Assembly (NCBI RefSeq): GCF_024758505.1
Contig: NZ_CP077970.1
Span: 6,510,001 to 6,574,000 of the forward strand
Direction of reading: 5' to 3'
DNA: 64,000 nucleotides
Source of the DNA: Bradyrhizobium arachidis
Lineage (GTDB): Bacteria; Pseudomonadota; Alphaproteobacteria; Rhizobiales; Xanthobacteraceae
Shown piece by piece: positions 25,726 to 36,100 of the stretch. The number at the start of each line of letters is the position of its first letter. Positions within the stretch are counted from its first letter, which is position 1. The notes beneath the pieces were generated by a model. The model made no database searches. It was not told the DNA's origin and saw only the letters and a program-made list of their open reading frames with translations. The position numbers were made by a program, and so were the translations under genes.

Positions 25726-27321
25726 ATGTCAGTCGGTCGAAGTGTGTTTGCGGCGACGCTCGCCGGTATGCTTGCGTTGACGGTTTCGCCGGCGTCCAGC
25801 CAGACGCTGCGCTATGCCAACCAGGGTGACCTGAAGTCGCTCGATCCCTATACCCTCAACGAGAGCACCACCCACGCCCATCTCGGCCACGTCTATCAAG
25901 GCCTCACCGCGCGCGACAAGGACCTCAAGATCATTCCGGCGCTGGCAGAGAGCTGGGAAACTCCGGAGCCGACCCGCTGGCGCTTCCATTTGCGCAAGGG
26001 CGTGAAATTCCACAACGGCGACCCCTTCACCGCCGACGACGTCGTCTTCTCGGCCGACCGCGTCCGCAAGAAGGGCTCAAATATGCAGACGCGCCTTGCG
26101 GCCGACGTCAAGGTCGTCAAGGTCGACGACTACACCGTCGATTTCGTCCTGCCCTCGCCCAATCCCATCCTGCATAATGCGTGGGACGTCTGGTACATCA
26201 TGGACAAGAAATGGGCCGAGGAGAACAACGTCGTCGATCCGACGCCGGTGGCGGCGACCACGCCGAGCTACGCCTCGCTGCACGAGAACGGCACCGGTCC
26301 CTTCACCATCGAAAGCCATCAGCCCGGCGTGAAGACGGTGTTCAAGGCCAACCCCAATTACTGGGGCAAGGTCGAAGGTAACCTGAAGGAGATCATCTTC
26401 ACCCCGATCTCCTCCGATGCCACCCGCGTCGCCGCGCTGCTCTCGGGCGAAGTCGACGTCATCGAGCCGGTGCCGATCCAGGACATCTCCCGCGTCGATT
26501 CAAGCCCGAACGCCCAGGTGCTGAAGGGGCCTGAGCTGCGCACCATTTTCATCGGCTTCGATCAGGTCCGCGACGAGTTGCTCTACTCCAACGTCAAGGG
26601 CAAGAACCCGTTCAAGGACGTCCGCGTCCGCGAAGCCTTCTACAAGGCGATCGATATCGAGCTGATCAAGACGCGCGTGATGCGCGGTCTGTCGACGCCG
26701 TCGGCGCTGATGATCGCGCCCGAACTGTTCGCACTATCCAAGAGCTTCACGCGCCCGAAATTCGATCCTGATGGAGCCAAGAAGCTGCTGACCGAAGCCG
26801 GCTATCCCGACGGCTTCGAGGTCACCATGGACTGCCCGAACGACCGCTACGTCAACGACGCCGCGATCTGCCAGGCCGTGGTCGGCATGCTCGCCCGCAT
26901 CGGCGTCAAGATCAATCTCCTGGCACAGCCCAAGGCGCAGTATTTCGCCAAGGTGCTGAAGCAAGGCAACTACCAGACCTCGTTCTTCCTGCTGGGCTGG
27001 ACGCCAAGCACGATGGATTCCCACAACGTGCTCAATGACATCATGGGCTGCCGCGACGATGCGAAATCCTCGCGGGGCGAGGCCAATCTCGGCGGCTACT
27101 GCAACAAGGAGTTCGACGCCATCACCGACAAGGTGCTCGTCGAAACCGACACCGAGAAGCGCAACCAGCTGATCAAGGAGGCCTACGCGATCGGCATCAA
27201 GGACTGGTCCTACATCCCGCTGCACCAGCAGGCACTGGCCTGGGGCGTATCGAAAAAGGTCAACCTGCCGCAACGTGCCGACAATCTGGTCATGTTCCAT
27301 TGGGCGACAAAGAAGGATTAG
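25726..27321 (+). CDS. Peptide ABC transporter substrate-binding protein (set 1)
   Basis: A 531-residue SBP_bac_5 (DppA/OppA) family protein with a Sec signal peptide (SVFAATLAGMLALTVSPASS, cleaved after about residue 26) and mature start QTLRYANQGDLKSLDPYTLN. WRFHLRKGVKFHNGDPFTAD is the family signature. ATG 25726 follows GGAGAAGG. It should deliver peptides or peptide-like ligands to the permease/ATPase set encoded just downstream. A stem-loop with U-run follows, which may keep binding-protein transcript in excess. Confidence 0.9.
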   Translation: MSVGRSVFAATLAGMLALTVSPASSQTLRYANQGDLKSLDPYTLNESTTHAHLGHVYQGLTARDKDLKIIPALAESWETPEPTRWRFHLRKGVKFHNGDPFTADDVVFSADRVRKKGSNMQTRLAADVKVVKVDDYTVDFVLPSPNPILHNAWDVWYIMDKKWAEENNVVDPTPVAATTPSYASLHENGTGPFTIESHQPGVKTVFKANPNYWGKVEGNLKEIIFTPISSDATRVAALLSGEVDVIEPVPIQDISRVDSSPNAQVLKGPELRTIFIGFDQVRDELLYSNVKGKNPFKDVRVREAFYKAIDIELIKTRVMRGLSTPSALMIAPELFALSKSFTRPKFDPDGAKKLLTEAGYPDGFEVTMDCPNDRYVNDAAICQAVVGMLARIGVKINLLAQPKAQYFAKVLKQGNYQTSFFLLGWTPSTMDSHNVLNDIMGCRDDAKSSRGEANLGGYCNKEFDAITDKVLVETDTEKRNQLIKEAYAIGIKDWSYIPLHQQALAWGVSKKVNLPQRADNLVMFHWATKKD

Positions 27322-27337
27322 CGTCAGTTGAACACAG

Positions 27338-27377
27338 GGTCCCGGCAGCGTCAGGCTTCCGGGACCTTTCCTTTTCC
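27338..27377 (+). terminator. Partial terminator/attenuator between binding protein and permeases
   Basis: GGTCCCGG (27338-27345) pairs with CCGGGACC (27359-27366) around a 13-base loop, followed by TTTCCTTTTCC. It sits 17 bases after the binding-protein stop and before the permease gene. Confidence 0.55.
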
Positions 27378-27422
27378 GGCTGACAAAGACGTCGCCAGAC
27401 ACATTCAAGGAAAGTGGAAGGA

Positions 27423-28403
27423 ATGCTCGCTTTCACTCTTCGCCGCGCCGTCCAGGCCATCGGCGTCATGTTCGCCGTCGGCATCATCGCGTTCTCGATG
27501 TTCCGCTTCGCCGGCGACCCCGTCAACCAGATCGTCTCGATCGACACGTCGGCGGCCGAACGCGAAGTCGTGCGCAAGTCGCTCGGCCTCGATGATCCGG
27601 TGCCGGTGCAGTTCGTGCGCTATTTCGCCGATGCCGCGCAATTCAAGTTCGGCGTCTCCTATCAGTTCCGCCAGCCGGTCGCGACGCTGTTGATGGAGCG
27701 TATGCCGGCGACGCTGGAACTGGCAGTCTGCGCGACCGTATTTGCAATGGTGCTCGGCATCCTGATGGGCGTCTATTCGGCGCTCAAGCGCGACACCGTG
27801 CTCGCCAAACTATTCCAGGCCGTTTCGCTGATCGGCATCTCGCTGCCGACCTTCCTGATCGGCATCCTCCTGATCTATCTGTTCGCGGTGACATTGGGCT
27901 GGTTGCCCTCGTTTGGCCGCGGCGAGGTGATCAAGCTCGGCTGGTGGACCACCGGCCTGCTCACGCTGTCGGGCCTGAAGGCGCTGATCATGCCCTCGAT
28001 CACGCTCGGCCTGTTCCAAATGACCCTGATCATGCGGCTCGTGCGCGCGGAGATGCTGGAAGTGCTGCGGACCGACTATATCCGCTTCGCCCGCGCAAGG
28101 GGGCTGACCACCCGCGCCGTCCATTTCGGCCACGCGCTGAAGAACACCCTCATTCCCGTGATCACGGTGGCCGGACTTCAGTTTGGCTCGGTTATTGCAT
28201 TTTCGATCATCACCGAAACCGTGTTCCAATGGCCGGGCATGGGACTTCTGTTCGTGCAGGCCGTGCAAAACGTCGATATCCCGATTATGGCCGCCTACCT
28301 GCTGATGGTTTCGCTCATCTTCGTCACCATCAATCTGGTGGTCGACATCCTCTACACCGTGGTCGATCCGCGCCTGCGCTCGACCGTCGGCCGCGCCGCA
28401 TAA
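27423..28403 (+). CDS. Peptide ABC transporter permease, DppB type (set 1)
   Basis: A 326-residue inner-membrane permease beginning MLAFTLRRAVQAIGVMFAVG. The cytoplasmic EAA loop appears as TDYIRFARARGLTTRAVHFG, and about six membrane segments are visible. GTG 27414 in the same frame is an alternative start that would add three residues. It partners the DppC-type permease 12 bases downstream. Confidence 0.9.
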   Translation: MLAFTLRRAVQAIGVMFAVGIIAFSMFRFAGDPVNQIVSIDTSAAEREVVRKSLGLDDPVPVQFVRYFADAAQFKFGVSYQFRQPVATLLMERMPATLELAVCATVFAMVLGILMGVYSALKRDTVLAKLFQAVSLIGISLPTFLIGILLIYLFAVTLGWLPSFGRGEVIKLGWWTTGLLTLSGLKALIMPSITLGLFQMTLIMRLVRAEMLEVLRTDYIRFARARGLTTRAVHFGHALKNTLIPVITVAGLQFGSVIAFSIITETVFQWPGMGLLFVQAVQNVDIPIMAAYLLMVSLIFVTINLVVDILYTVVDPRLRSTVGRAA

Positions 28404-28414
28404 GGCAGCCCTGC

Positions 28415-29386
28415 ATGTCCGACGCCATCGCCTCCAATTCCGACAAGCCGAACGCGCTGCCGACGCATGCCGCCCGCGGCTGGCTCAGCCGCGCGCTCGA
28501 CAGCGACATCTTCCATTCGTTCCGCCGCTCCAAGCTGACCATGGTGGCAGCGGCCATCACCGTGCTGTTCTTCCTGCTCGCGATCTTTGCATCCGCGCTC
28601 GCGGTGCAGAACCCGTTCGATCCGGCGCAGCTGCAATTGATGAACTCGCGGATCTCACCGCTCTGGACCGCCGACGGCCAGAGCCCGTTCCTGCTCGGCA
28701 CCGACGAGCAGGGCCGCGACGTGTTCTCCGCCATCCTCTACGGGCTGCGTATCTCGCTCGCCGTCGGCGTGGCCGGCGTGATCTTCGCCGGCGCGCTCGG
28801 CATCGCGCTCGGCCTGATCGCCGGGTATTTCGGAGGCGCGGTCGACGGCGTGATCATGCGGATCGCCGACGTGCAACTCACCTTCCCCGCGATCCTGATC
28901 GCGCTGCTGGTCAATGGCATCGCAAAATCGATCCTCGGCAACAGGCTGGATGCCAACAGCATGCTGGTGGTGCTGGTGATCTCGATCGGGCTGAGCTTCT
29001 GGGTGGGGTATGCCCGGACGGTGCGCGGCTCCGTGATGGTCGAGAAGAACAAGGACTACGTGGCAGCCGCGCAGCTGATCGGCCTGCCCGCACCGAAGAT
29101 CATGGTGCGGCATGTCCTGCCGAACACGATGGGCCCGATCCTGGTCATCGCCACGATCAACCTCGCGCTTGCCATCATCACCGAGGCGACCCTGTCCTTC
29201 CTAGGCGTCGGCCTGCCCGACACAATGCCCTCGCTCGGCACTCTGATCCGGATCGGCAACAACTATCTGTTCGCCGGCGAATGGTGGATCGTCGCTTTCC
29301 CTGGCCTGGCGCTCGCCGCCTTGATCCTCTCCATCAACCTGCTCGGCGACTGGCTGCGCGACGCGCTCAATCCCAAACTCCGATGA
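28415..29386 (+). CDS. Peptide ABC transporter permease, DppC type (set 1)
   Basis: A 323-residue permease with the N-terminal OppC_N segment (DSDIFHSFRRSKLTMVAAAI), the DppC hallmark LLGTDEQGRDVFSAILYGLR, and EAA loop KDYVAAAQLIGLPAPKIMVR. It forms the heterodimeric channel with the upstream DppB-type protein. The spacing to its neighbours is 11 and 13 bases, indicating one operon. Confidence 0.92.
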   Translation: MSDAIASNSDKPNALPTHAARGWLSRALDSDIFHSFRRSKLTMVAAAITVLFFLLAIFASALAVQNPFDPAQLQLMNSRISPLWTADGQSPFLLGTDEQGRDVFSAILYGLRISLAVGVAGVIFAGALGIALGLIAGYFGGAVDGVIMRIADVQLTFPAILIALLVNGIAKSILGNRLDANSMLVVLVISIGLSFWVGYARTVRGSVMVEKNKDYVAAAQLIGLPAPKIMVRHVLPNTMGPILVIATINLALAIITEATLSFLGVGLPDTMPSLGTLIRIGNNYLFAGEWWIVAFPGLALAALILSINLLGDWLRDALNPKLR

Positions 29387-29399
29387 AGTTGCCTCGCTC

Positions 29400-30386
29400 A
29401 TGACCGACACCGTTCTCTCCGTGCGCAATCTTCAGGTCGAGTTCGCCTCGCGCCGCGGCACGCTGCGCGCCATCGACGGCGTTTCCTTCGACATCGCCAA
29501 GGGCGAGGTGCTGGGCGTGGTCGGCGAATCCGGCGCCGGCAAGTCCGTGACCGGGCTAGCGGTCATCGGTCTGATCGATCCGCCCGGCCGCATCGCCGGC
29601 GGCGAAATCCATCTGTCGGGCCGGCGTATCGACAATCTGCCGCCGGAAGAGATGCGGCGCGTGCGCGGAAAGCGCATCGGCATGATTTTTCAGGATCCGC
29701 TGACCTCGCTCAATCCGCTGTATCGGGTCGGCGACCAGATCGTGGAGACAATCCGCACCCATCTCAGCCTGTCCGAAACGGCCGCGCGCCGCCGCGCCAT
29801 CGACCTGCTCGCCGAGGTCGGCATCCCCGCGCCGGAAAAACGCATTGACGGCTATCCGCACGAATTCTCCGGCGGCATGCGCCAGCGCGTCGTCATCGCG
29901 CTTGCGATCTGCGCCGAGCCCGAGCTGATCATCGCCGACGAGCCGACCACCGCGCTCGACGTCTCCGTGCAGGCGCAGATCATCTCACTGATCAAGCGTC
30001 TGGGCCGCGACCACGGCACCGCCGTGATGCTCGTGACCCACGACATGGGGGTGATCGCGGAAACCTCCGACCGCGTCGCGGTGATGTATGCCGGGCGTGT
30101 CGCCGAGATCGGCCCGGTGCAGGACGTCGTGAGGAATCCGCTGCACCCCTATGCCAAGGGCCTGATGGGCGCGATCCCGACGCTCGCGGGCGAGGACAAG
30201 CGGCTCGTACAGATTCCCGGCTCAATGCCACGCCTGTCGGCGATTCCGCGCGGCTGCTCCTTCAATCCGCGCTGCGCCTTTGCCTTCGACCGCTGCCGGG
30301 TCGATCGCCCCGAGCCGCTGCGCCAGGGCACGCAATCCGTCGCCTGCCATCTCTATGACACGGCACCCGCGGAGAACGCGGCATGA
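29400..30386 (+). CDS. Peptide ABC transporter ATPase, DppD type (set 1)
   Basis: A 328-residue ATPase with Walker A GESGAGKSV, Q-loop MIFQDPLTSLNPL, signature FSGGMRQRV, Walker [15 protein letters not shown] and H-loop THDMGV. The oligopeptide/dipeptide ATPase C-terminal domain (GCSFNPRCAFAFDRC) carries Cys residues that in this subfamily can bind an Fe-S cluster. It overlaps the following ATPase gene by 4 bases. Confidence 0.93.
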   Translation: MTDTVLSVRNLQVEFASRRGTLRAIDGVSFDIAKGEVLGVVGESGAGKSVTGLAVIGLIDPPGRIAGGEIHLSGRRIDNLPPEEMRRVRGKRIGMIFQDPLTSLNPLYRVGDQIVETIRTHLSLSETAARRRAIDLLAEVGIPAPEKRIDGYPHEFSGGMRQRVVIALAICAEPELIIADEPTTALDVSVQAQIISLIKRLGRDHGTAVMLVTHDMGVIAETSDRVAVMYAGRVAEIGPVQDVVRNPLHPYAKGLMGAIPTLAGEDKRLVQIPGSMPRLSAIPRGCSFNPRCAFAFDRCRVDRPEPLRQGTQSVACHLYDTAPAENAA

Positions 30387-31372
30387 GCGCACCCTTCGTC
30401 CGGGCCAAAGACCTGCGCCGCGTCTTCGACGTCTCAAAACCGTGGCTCAACCGCGTGCTGGAAGGCGGGCATCTCGAATATCTCAAGGCCGTGGACGGCG
30501 TCACCTTCGAGATCAGGAAGGGCGAGACGTTTGCGCTGGTCGGCGAGTCCGGCTCCGGCAAGACCACGGTGGCGCGGATGATCGTCGGGCTGCTGCCGCC
30601 GAGTTCGGGCGAAGTGCTGATCGACGGCGTCTCGATGACTGATCCGAAACAGGCCCCCGCGCGACGGCGCCTGCGCCGTCGCATCCAGATGATTTTCCAG
30701 GACCCCTATGCGAGCCTCAATCCGCGCTTCCGGGTCGACGCCATTATCGCCGAGCCGATCCGCGCCTTCGACCTGATCCAGGGCGAGCGCGACATCCAGG
30801 CCCGCGTGGGCGAACTGCTGAGCCTCGTCGGACTGCATCCCGACGACCGGCTCAAATATCCGCATGAGTTCTCCGGCGGTCAGCGCCAGCGTATCGCGAT
30901 CGCGCGCGCGCTGGCGTCCGACGCCGAGTTCATCGTCTGTGACGAGCCGACCTCGGCGCTCGACGTCTCCGTGCAGGCTCAGATCCTGAACCTGATGCGC
31001 GATCTTCAGGACAAGTTCGGCCTTACCTACATGTTCATCAGCCACAACCTCGCCGTGGTCAGGCACATGGCGAGCCGCGTCGGTGTGATGTATCTCGGCC
31101 GGATCGTCGAGATCGCCGAGGGGCGCGAATTGTTCGCCAGTCCCCGCATGCCCTACACCAAGATGCTGTTGGGGGCGGTGCCTGATCTGGCAATGTCCGG
31201 CCGGCAGCGCATCCCCGTGAAGGGCGAGATCCCGAACCCGATCGATCCGCCGCCCGGCTGCGCCTTCAATCCGCGCTGCCCGCTGGCCTTCGACCTCTGC
31301 CGCAAGGAGGCGCCAAGGCTGATCGACGGCGTCGCCTGCCATGCCGTCAACACCGCGCCGGTCCCGGCGTGA
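30383..31372 (+). CDS. Peptide ABC transporter ATPase, DppF type (set 1)
   Basis: A 329-residue ATPase with Walker A GESGSGKTTV, Q-loop MIFQDPYASLNPRF, signature FSGGQRQRI, Walker B EFIVCDEPTSALDV and the oligo-HPY C-terminal domain (GCAFNPRCPLAFDLC). It completes a five-component importer: binding protein, two permeases and two ATPases. The ATG overlaps the DppD stop (ATGA). Confidence 0.93.
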   Translation: MSAPFVRAKDLRRVFDVSKPWLNRVLEGGHLEYLKAVDGVTFEIRKGETFALVGESGSGKTTVARMIVGLLPPSSGEVLIDGVSMTDPKQAPARRRLRRRIQMIFQDPYASLNPRFRVDAIIAEPIRAFDLIQGERDIQARVGELLSLVGLHPDDRLKYPHEFSGGQRQRIAIARALASDAEFIVCDEPTSALDVSVQAQILNLMRDLQDKFGLTYMFISHNLAVVRHMASRVGVMYLGRIVEIAEGRELFASPRMPYTKMLLGAVPDLAMSGRQRIPVKGEIPNPIDPPPGCAFNPRCPLAFDLCRKEAPRLIDGVACHAVNTAPVPA

Positions 31373-31460
31373 CGCGCCCGTGCCATGCTTTGGGAACAAT
31401 TGGCAGCAGGCTCCGCCTGTGATCAATTGCGCGCGCCGAAATTAAGAAAAGCGAACTGAC

Positions 31461-33263
31461 ATGGCCAATATCAATCCCGATCCTTTCACGACCCGGCCCG
31501 AGATCGAGGGCACGTTCGGGGTCGTCGCCTCCACGCACTGGATCGCCACGGCTGTTGGCATGGGCATTCTGGAAAAAGGCGGCAACGCTTTCGATGCCGG
31601 TGTCGCGACCGCCTTCACGTTGCAGGTGGTCGAGCCGCATCTGAACGGCCCTGGTGGCGACGTGCCTGTTATCGTGCATGACGTCAAACGCGGCCGCACC
31701 GAGGTGATTTGCGGCCAGGGTCCGGCGCCGGCCCGCGCCACCATCGCGCATTACAGGAGCGAGGGGCTCGACATGGTGCCCGGCACCGGGCTGTTAGCTG
31801 CCTGCGTCCCCGGCACCTTCGAATCCTGGATGATGCTTCTGCGCGACTACGGCACGCTGCGCCTGCGCGATGTGCTGGAGCCCGCGATATCATACGCGCG
31901 CGACGGCTACCCGCTGGTCGAGCGCGCCAGCGCCACCATCCAGACCGTCGAGCAATTGTTCCGAAAATATTGGCCGACCTCGGCCGCGGTCTATCTGCCC
32001 AATGGCGAAGTGCCCAAGCCCGGCACGCTCTTCACCAACAAGACGCTCTCTGAGACCTATGCACGCATCCTCGAGGAAGCCGAGAGCGGAGGCGGCAGCC
32101 GTGACGCCGAGATCGAGCGCGCGCGAAAAGCCTGGTCGCAGGGTTTTGTGGCCGAAGCCATCGACAAGTTCTGCCGCACCCAGGAGGTGATGGACGTCAG
32201 CGGCTCACCGCACCGCGGCGTGCTCTCCGCCGACGACATGGCGCGCTGGCAGCCGACGGTCGAGGCACCCCTCACCTACGACTACGGCCGCTACACCGTG
32301 TGCAAGGCCGGCGTCTGGAGCCAGGGCCCGGTGACGCTGCAACAGCTCGCGCTGCTCAAGGGCTTTGCGCTCGACGGGCTCGACCCCACGGGAGCCGAGT
32401 TCATCCATCTCCAGATCGAATGCGCAAAACTCGCCTTTGCCGATCGCGAGAAGTTTTACGGCGATCCAAATTTCAGCGAAATCCCGATCACGACGTTGCT
32501 GTCGGATGCATATAACGACGAACGCCGCAAGCTCGTCACCGACAAGGCATCGCTCGAATTCCGTCCCGGCTCCGTCGAGGGCTTTGGCGGCGTGGTCAAG
32601 CTGCGCCGCGCCGAAGGGCAACGCGAAGCGGTCGGCGCGCTCGGCGCCGGCGAACCCACGGTCGGCCGTTTCGGCGAGGTGCGCGGCGACACCGTGCATT
32701 TCGATATCATCGACAAGGCGGGCAACATGGTCTCGTCGACGCCGTCGGGCGGTTGGCTGCAATCCTCGCCCGTCATTCCCGAACTCGGCTTTTGTCTCGG
32801 CAGCCGGGCGCAGATGTTCTGGCTCGATGAAGGCCATCCGGGAGCGCTCGCACCCGGCAAACGGCCGCGCACCACGCTCTCGCCGACCATGGCGCTGCGC
32901 GACGGCGAGCCATATCTGGCCTGGGGCTCGCCGGGCGGGGACCAGCAGGACCAGTGGATCACGCAGTTCTTCCTGCGCCACGTCCACTGCAACCTCAATC
33001 TCCAGGAATCGATCGACGCGCCGGCCTGGCACTCCGAGCATTTCCCGATCTCGTTCTGGCCGCGTACGGCTCGCCCCGGCGTGCTCGTGGTCGAGAACCG
33101 CGTGCCCAAGGCGACGATCGAGACCCTGCGCGCACGCGGGCACATCGTCGAGGTCGGCCCCGACTGGTCGGAGGGCCGCCTGACCGCAGCCTCGCGCGTC
33201 GGCGTGCGCCGTCGTGCCGCCGCCAATCCGCGCGGCATGCAGGGCTACGCGGCAGGACGCTAA
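31461..33263 (+). CDS. Gamma-glutamyltransferase family protein without signal peptide
   Basis: A 600-residue Ntn-hydrolase of the gamma-glutamyltranspeptidase family. FGVVASTHWIATAVGMGILE and GGNAFDAGVATAF are the N-terminal family signatures, and the autocatalytic cleavage Thr is expected at Thr411 in RGDTVHFDIIDKAGNM, giving large and small subunits. RPRTTLSPTMALRDGEPYLA is the small-subunit substrate-binding block. There is no signal peptide, so unlike E. coli GGT it should act in the cytoplasm on imported substrates. It lies between two complete peptide importers, suggesting hydrolysis of gamma-glutamyl compounds such as glutathione or related amides. Confidence 0.9.
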   Translation: MANINPDPFTTRPEIEGTFGVVASTHWIATAVGMGILEKGGNAFDAGVATAFTLQVVEPHLNGPGGDVPVIVHDVKRGRTEVICGQGPAPARATIAHYRSEGLDMVPGTGLLAACVPGTFESWMMLLRDYGTLRLRDVLEPAISYARDGYPLVERASATIQTVEQLFRKYWPTSAAVYLPNGEVPKPGTLFTNKTLSETYARILEEAESGGGSRDAEIERARKAWSQGFVAEAIDKFCRTQEVMDVSGSPHRGVLSADDMARWQPTVEAPLTYDYGRYTVCKAGVWSQGPVTLQQLALLKGFALDGLDPTGAEFIHLQIECAKLAFADREKFYGDPNFSEIPITTLLSDAYNDERRKLVTDKASLEFRPGSVEGFGGVVKLRRAEGQREAVGALGAGEPTVGRFGEVRGDTVHFDIIDKAGNMVSSTPSGGWLQSSPVIPELGFCLGSRAQMFWLDEGHPGALAPGKRPRTTLSPTMALRDGEPYLAWGSPGGDQQDQWITQFFLRHVHCNLNLQESIDAPAWHSEHFPISFWPRTARPGVLVVENRVPKATIETLRARGHIVEVGPDWSEGRLTAASRVGVRRRAAANPRGMQGYAAGR

Positions 33264-33275
33264 CGGACAAACGCT

Positions 33276-33982
33276 ATGACCTGGTCGATCATCGCGAGAG
33301 ACAGCAGGACAGGCCAGCTCGGCATCGCGGTCGCGACCAAATTCTTTGCCGTCGGCGCGCGCGTGCCGTTCATCGCCGCGGGCCTCGGCGCCATCGCGAC
33401 GCAAGCCTTCGTCAACCCCTATTACGGCATCGACGGCGTCAAACTGTTGCGCGAAGGCCTGAACGCGCAGGATGTTCTCGCCGCGTTGCTCGCAACCGAT
33501 GACGGCCGCGAAAGCCGGCAGATCCACATCATGGACGCCAGCGGCGCAATTGCTGCACATACGGGGCGCGACTGCACAGAATGGTGCGGCCATCTCTCGG
33601 GCAGCGGCTTCTCCATCGCCGGCAACATGCTCGCGGGTCCCGACGTCCTCGACGAGACGGCCAAGACGTACATTGCCAACGACAGCCTGCCCTTCCCGCG
33701 CCGCCTGCTCGCGGCGATGCGCGGTGGCGAAGCGGCCGGCGGCGACAAGCGCGGCAAGCAATCGGCCGCACTCCTGATCCATGGCGAGGAGGAGTGGTCG
33801 GCGCTCGACCTGCGCGCCGACGACCATCCCGATCCGCTCGCCGAGCTCGAACGCCTCGAGCAGGTCAGCCACGAGCTCTGGGTCCACTTCCGAAGCTCAC
33901 TGCCGACGCGACAGAATCCGGCCGGAAGCACCGACCGCAGCGTCATCGACGCCCGCATCGCCGCGGCGCGCACAGAACAATC

Positions 33983-33986
<4 letters not shown>
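33276..33986 (+). CDS. DUF1028 family Ntn-hydrolase-like protein
   Basis: A 236-residue DUF1028 protein. MTWSIIARDSRTGQLGIAVA and FAVGARVPFIAAGLGAIATQ are the family signatures, including the Ala/Gly-rich strand preceding the likely active site, and GRDCTEWCGHLSGSGFSIAG is the central motif. Family function is not established; members frequently sit with peptide ABC importers and GGT-like genes, consistent with a hydrolase for imported amides. It overlaps the next ATPase gene by 4 bases. Confidence 0.85.
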
Positions 33987-34971
<985 letters not shown>

Positions 34972-34972
<1 letters not shown>

Positions 34973-36078
34973 TGGCGCTGCTCGATGTCGAGGGCCTGGT
35001 CAAGCACTTCGTCGCCGAACGCTCCCTGCTCGGCCGCCCACGCGCGCATGTCAAAGCCGTCGACGGCGTGAGTTTTTCGCTTCAATCCGGCAAGACGCTG
35101 GCGCTGGTCGGCGAGTCCGGCTGCGGCAAGTCGACCGTCAGCCGCCTGGTGCTGCGTCTGATCGAGCCGGACGCCGGCTCAATCCGCTTCGACGGCCGCG
35201 ATCTGCTTGCACTCGATGCCGGCGCGCTGCGTGCATTCCGCCGCCAGGCGCAGATCATCTTTCAGGACCCTTATGCCTCGCTCAACCCGCGCATGACCGT
35301 CGGCCAGATCTTGACCGAGCCGCTTGCCCTGCACGATCTCCTGCCGGCCGCGCAGCGTCGCCAGCGCGTCGAGGAGCTGTTGCGGCTGGTAGGGCTCGAG
35401 CCGCGGCTGGCGCGGCGCTATCCGCATGAATTCTCCGGCGGCCAGCGCCAGCGCATCGCGATTGCCCGCGCGCTCGCGGTCGAGCCAAAGCTGATCATCT
35501 GTGACGAGCCGGTCTCGGCGCTCGACGTCTCCATCCGCTCGCAAATCCTGAACCTGCTGCGTGAGCTCCAGGACAGGCTCGGCCTTGCCTATATTTTCGT
35601 CTCGCATGACCTCGCGGTGGTCAAGCACATCGCCGACCGCGTCGCGGTGATGAATCTCGGGCGCATCGTCGAGACGGCGGAGGCCGACGCGCTGTTCGCT
35701 TCCCCGCGCCATCCCTACAGCCGCGCGCTGCTGTCCGCGATCCCATTGCCTCAACCGCAAGCCAAGCGCAGCACGATTTTGCTTCAGGGCGAGATGCCGA
35801 GCGCGCTCAATCCGCCCTCGGGCTGCCGCTTCCACACCCGCTGCCCCTTCGTGGTCGACCGCTGCCGCGGCGAGGAGCCAATGCTCGTCGCCGACAGCAC
35901 CGGTCACGCCGCCGCCTGCCATCGGGTCGCGGAACTGCCGCCGCCCGGCGCGATCCTCCCAAAAGGCGGCGGGTTCTCGCCCGCGCTTGCAAAATTGGTC
36001 GCGGCTTTCAGCCAAAAGACGGAAGGCGCTGAGGCCTCCGGGGTTGGTATACAAGGTGCAACGCCACCCGCGACGTAG
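34972..36078 (+). CDS. Peptide ABC transporter ATPase, DppF type (set 2)
   Basis: A 368-residue ATPase with Walker A GESGCGKSTV, Q-loop IIFQDPYASLNPRM, signature FSGGQRQRI, Walker B KLIICDEPVSALDV and C-terminal GCRFHTRCPFVVDRC. The ATG shares a base with the preceding stop (TGATG). The protein has an extra ~45-residue C-terminal tail compared with set 1 DppF; its role is unknown. Confidence 0.92.
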
Positions 36079-36100
36079 CGGAAGCTAAGGGGACTGTCCG

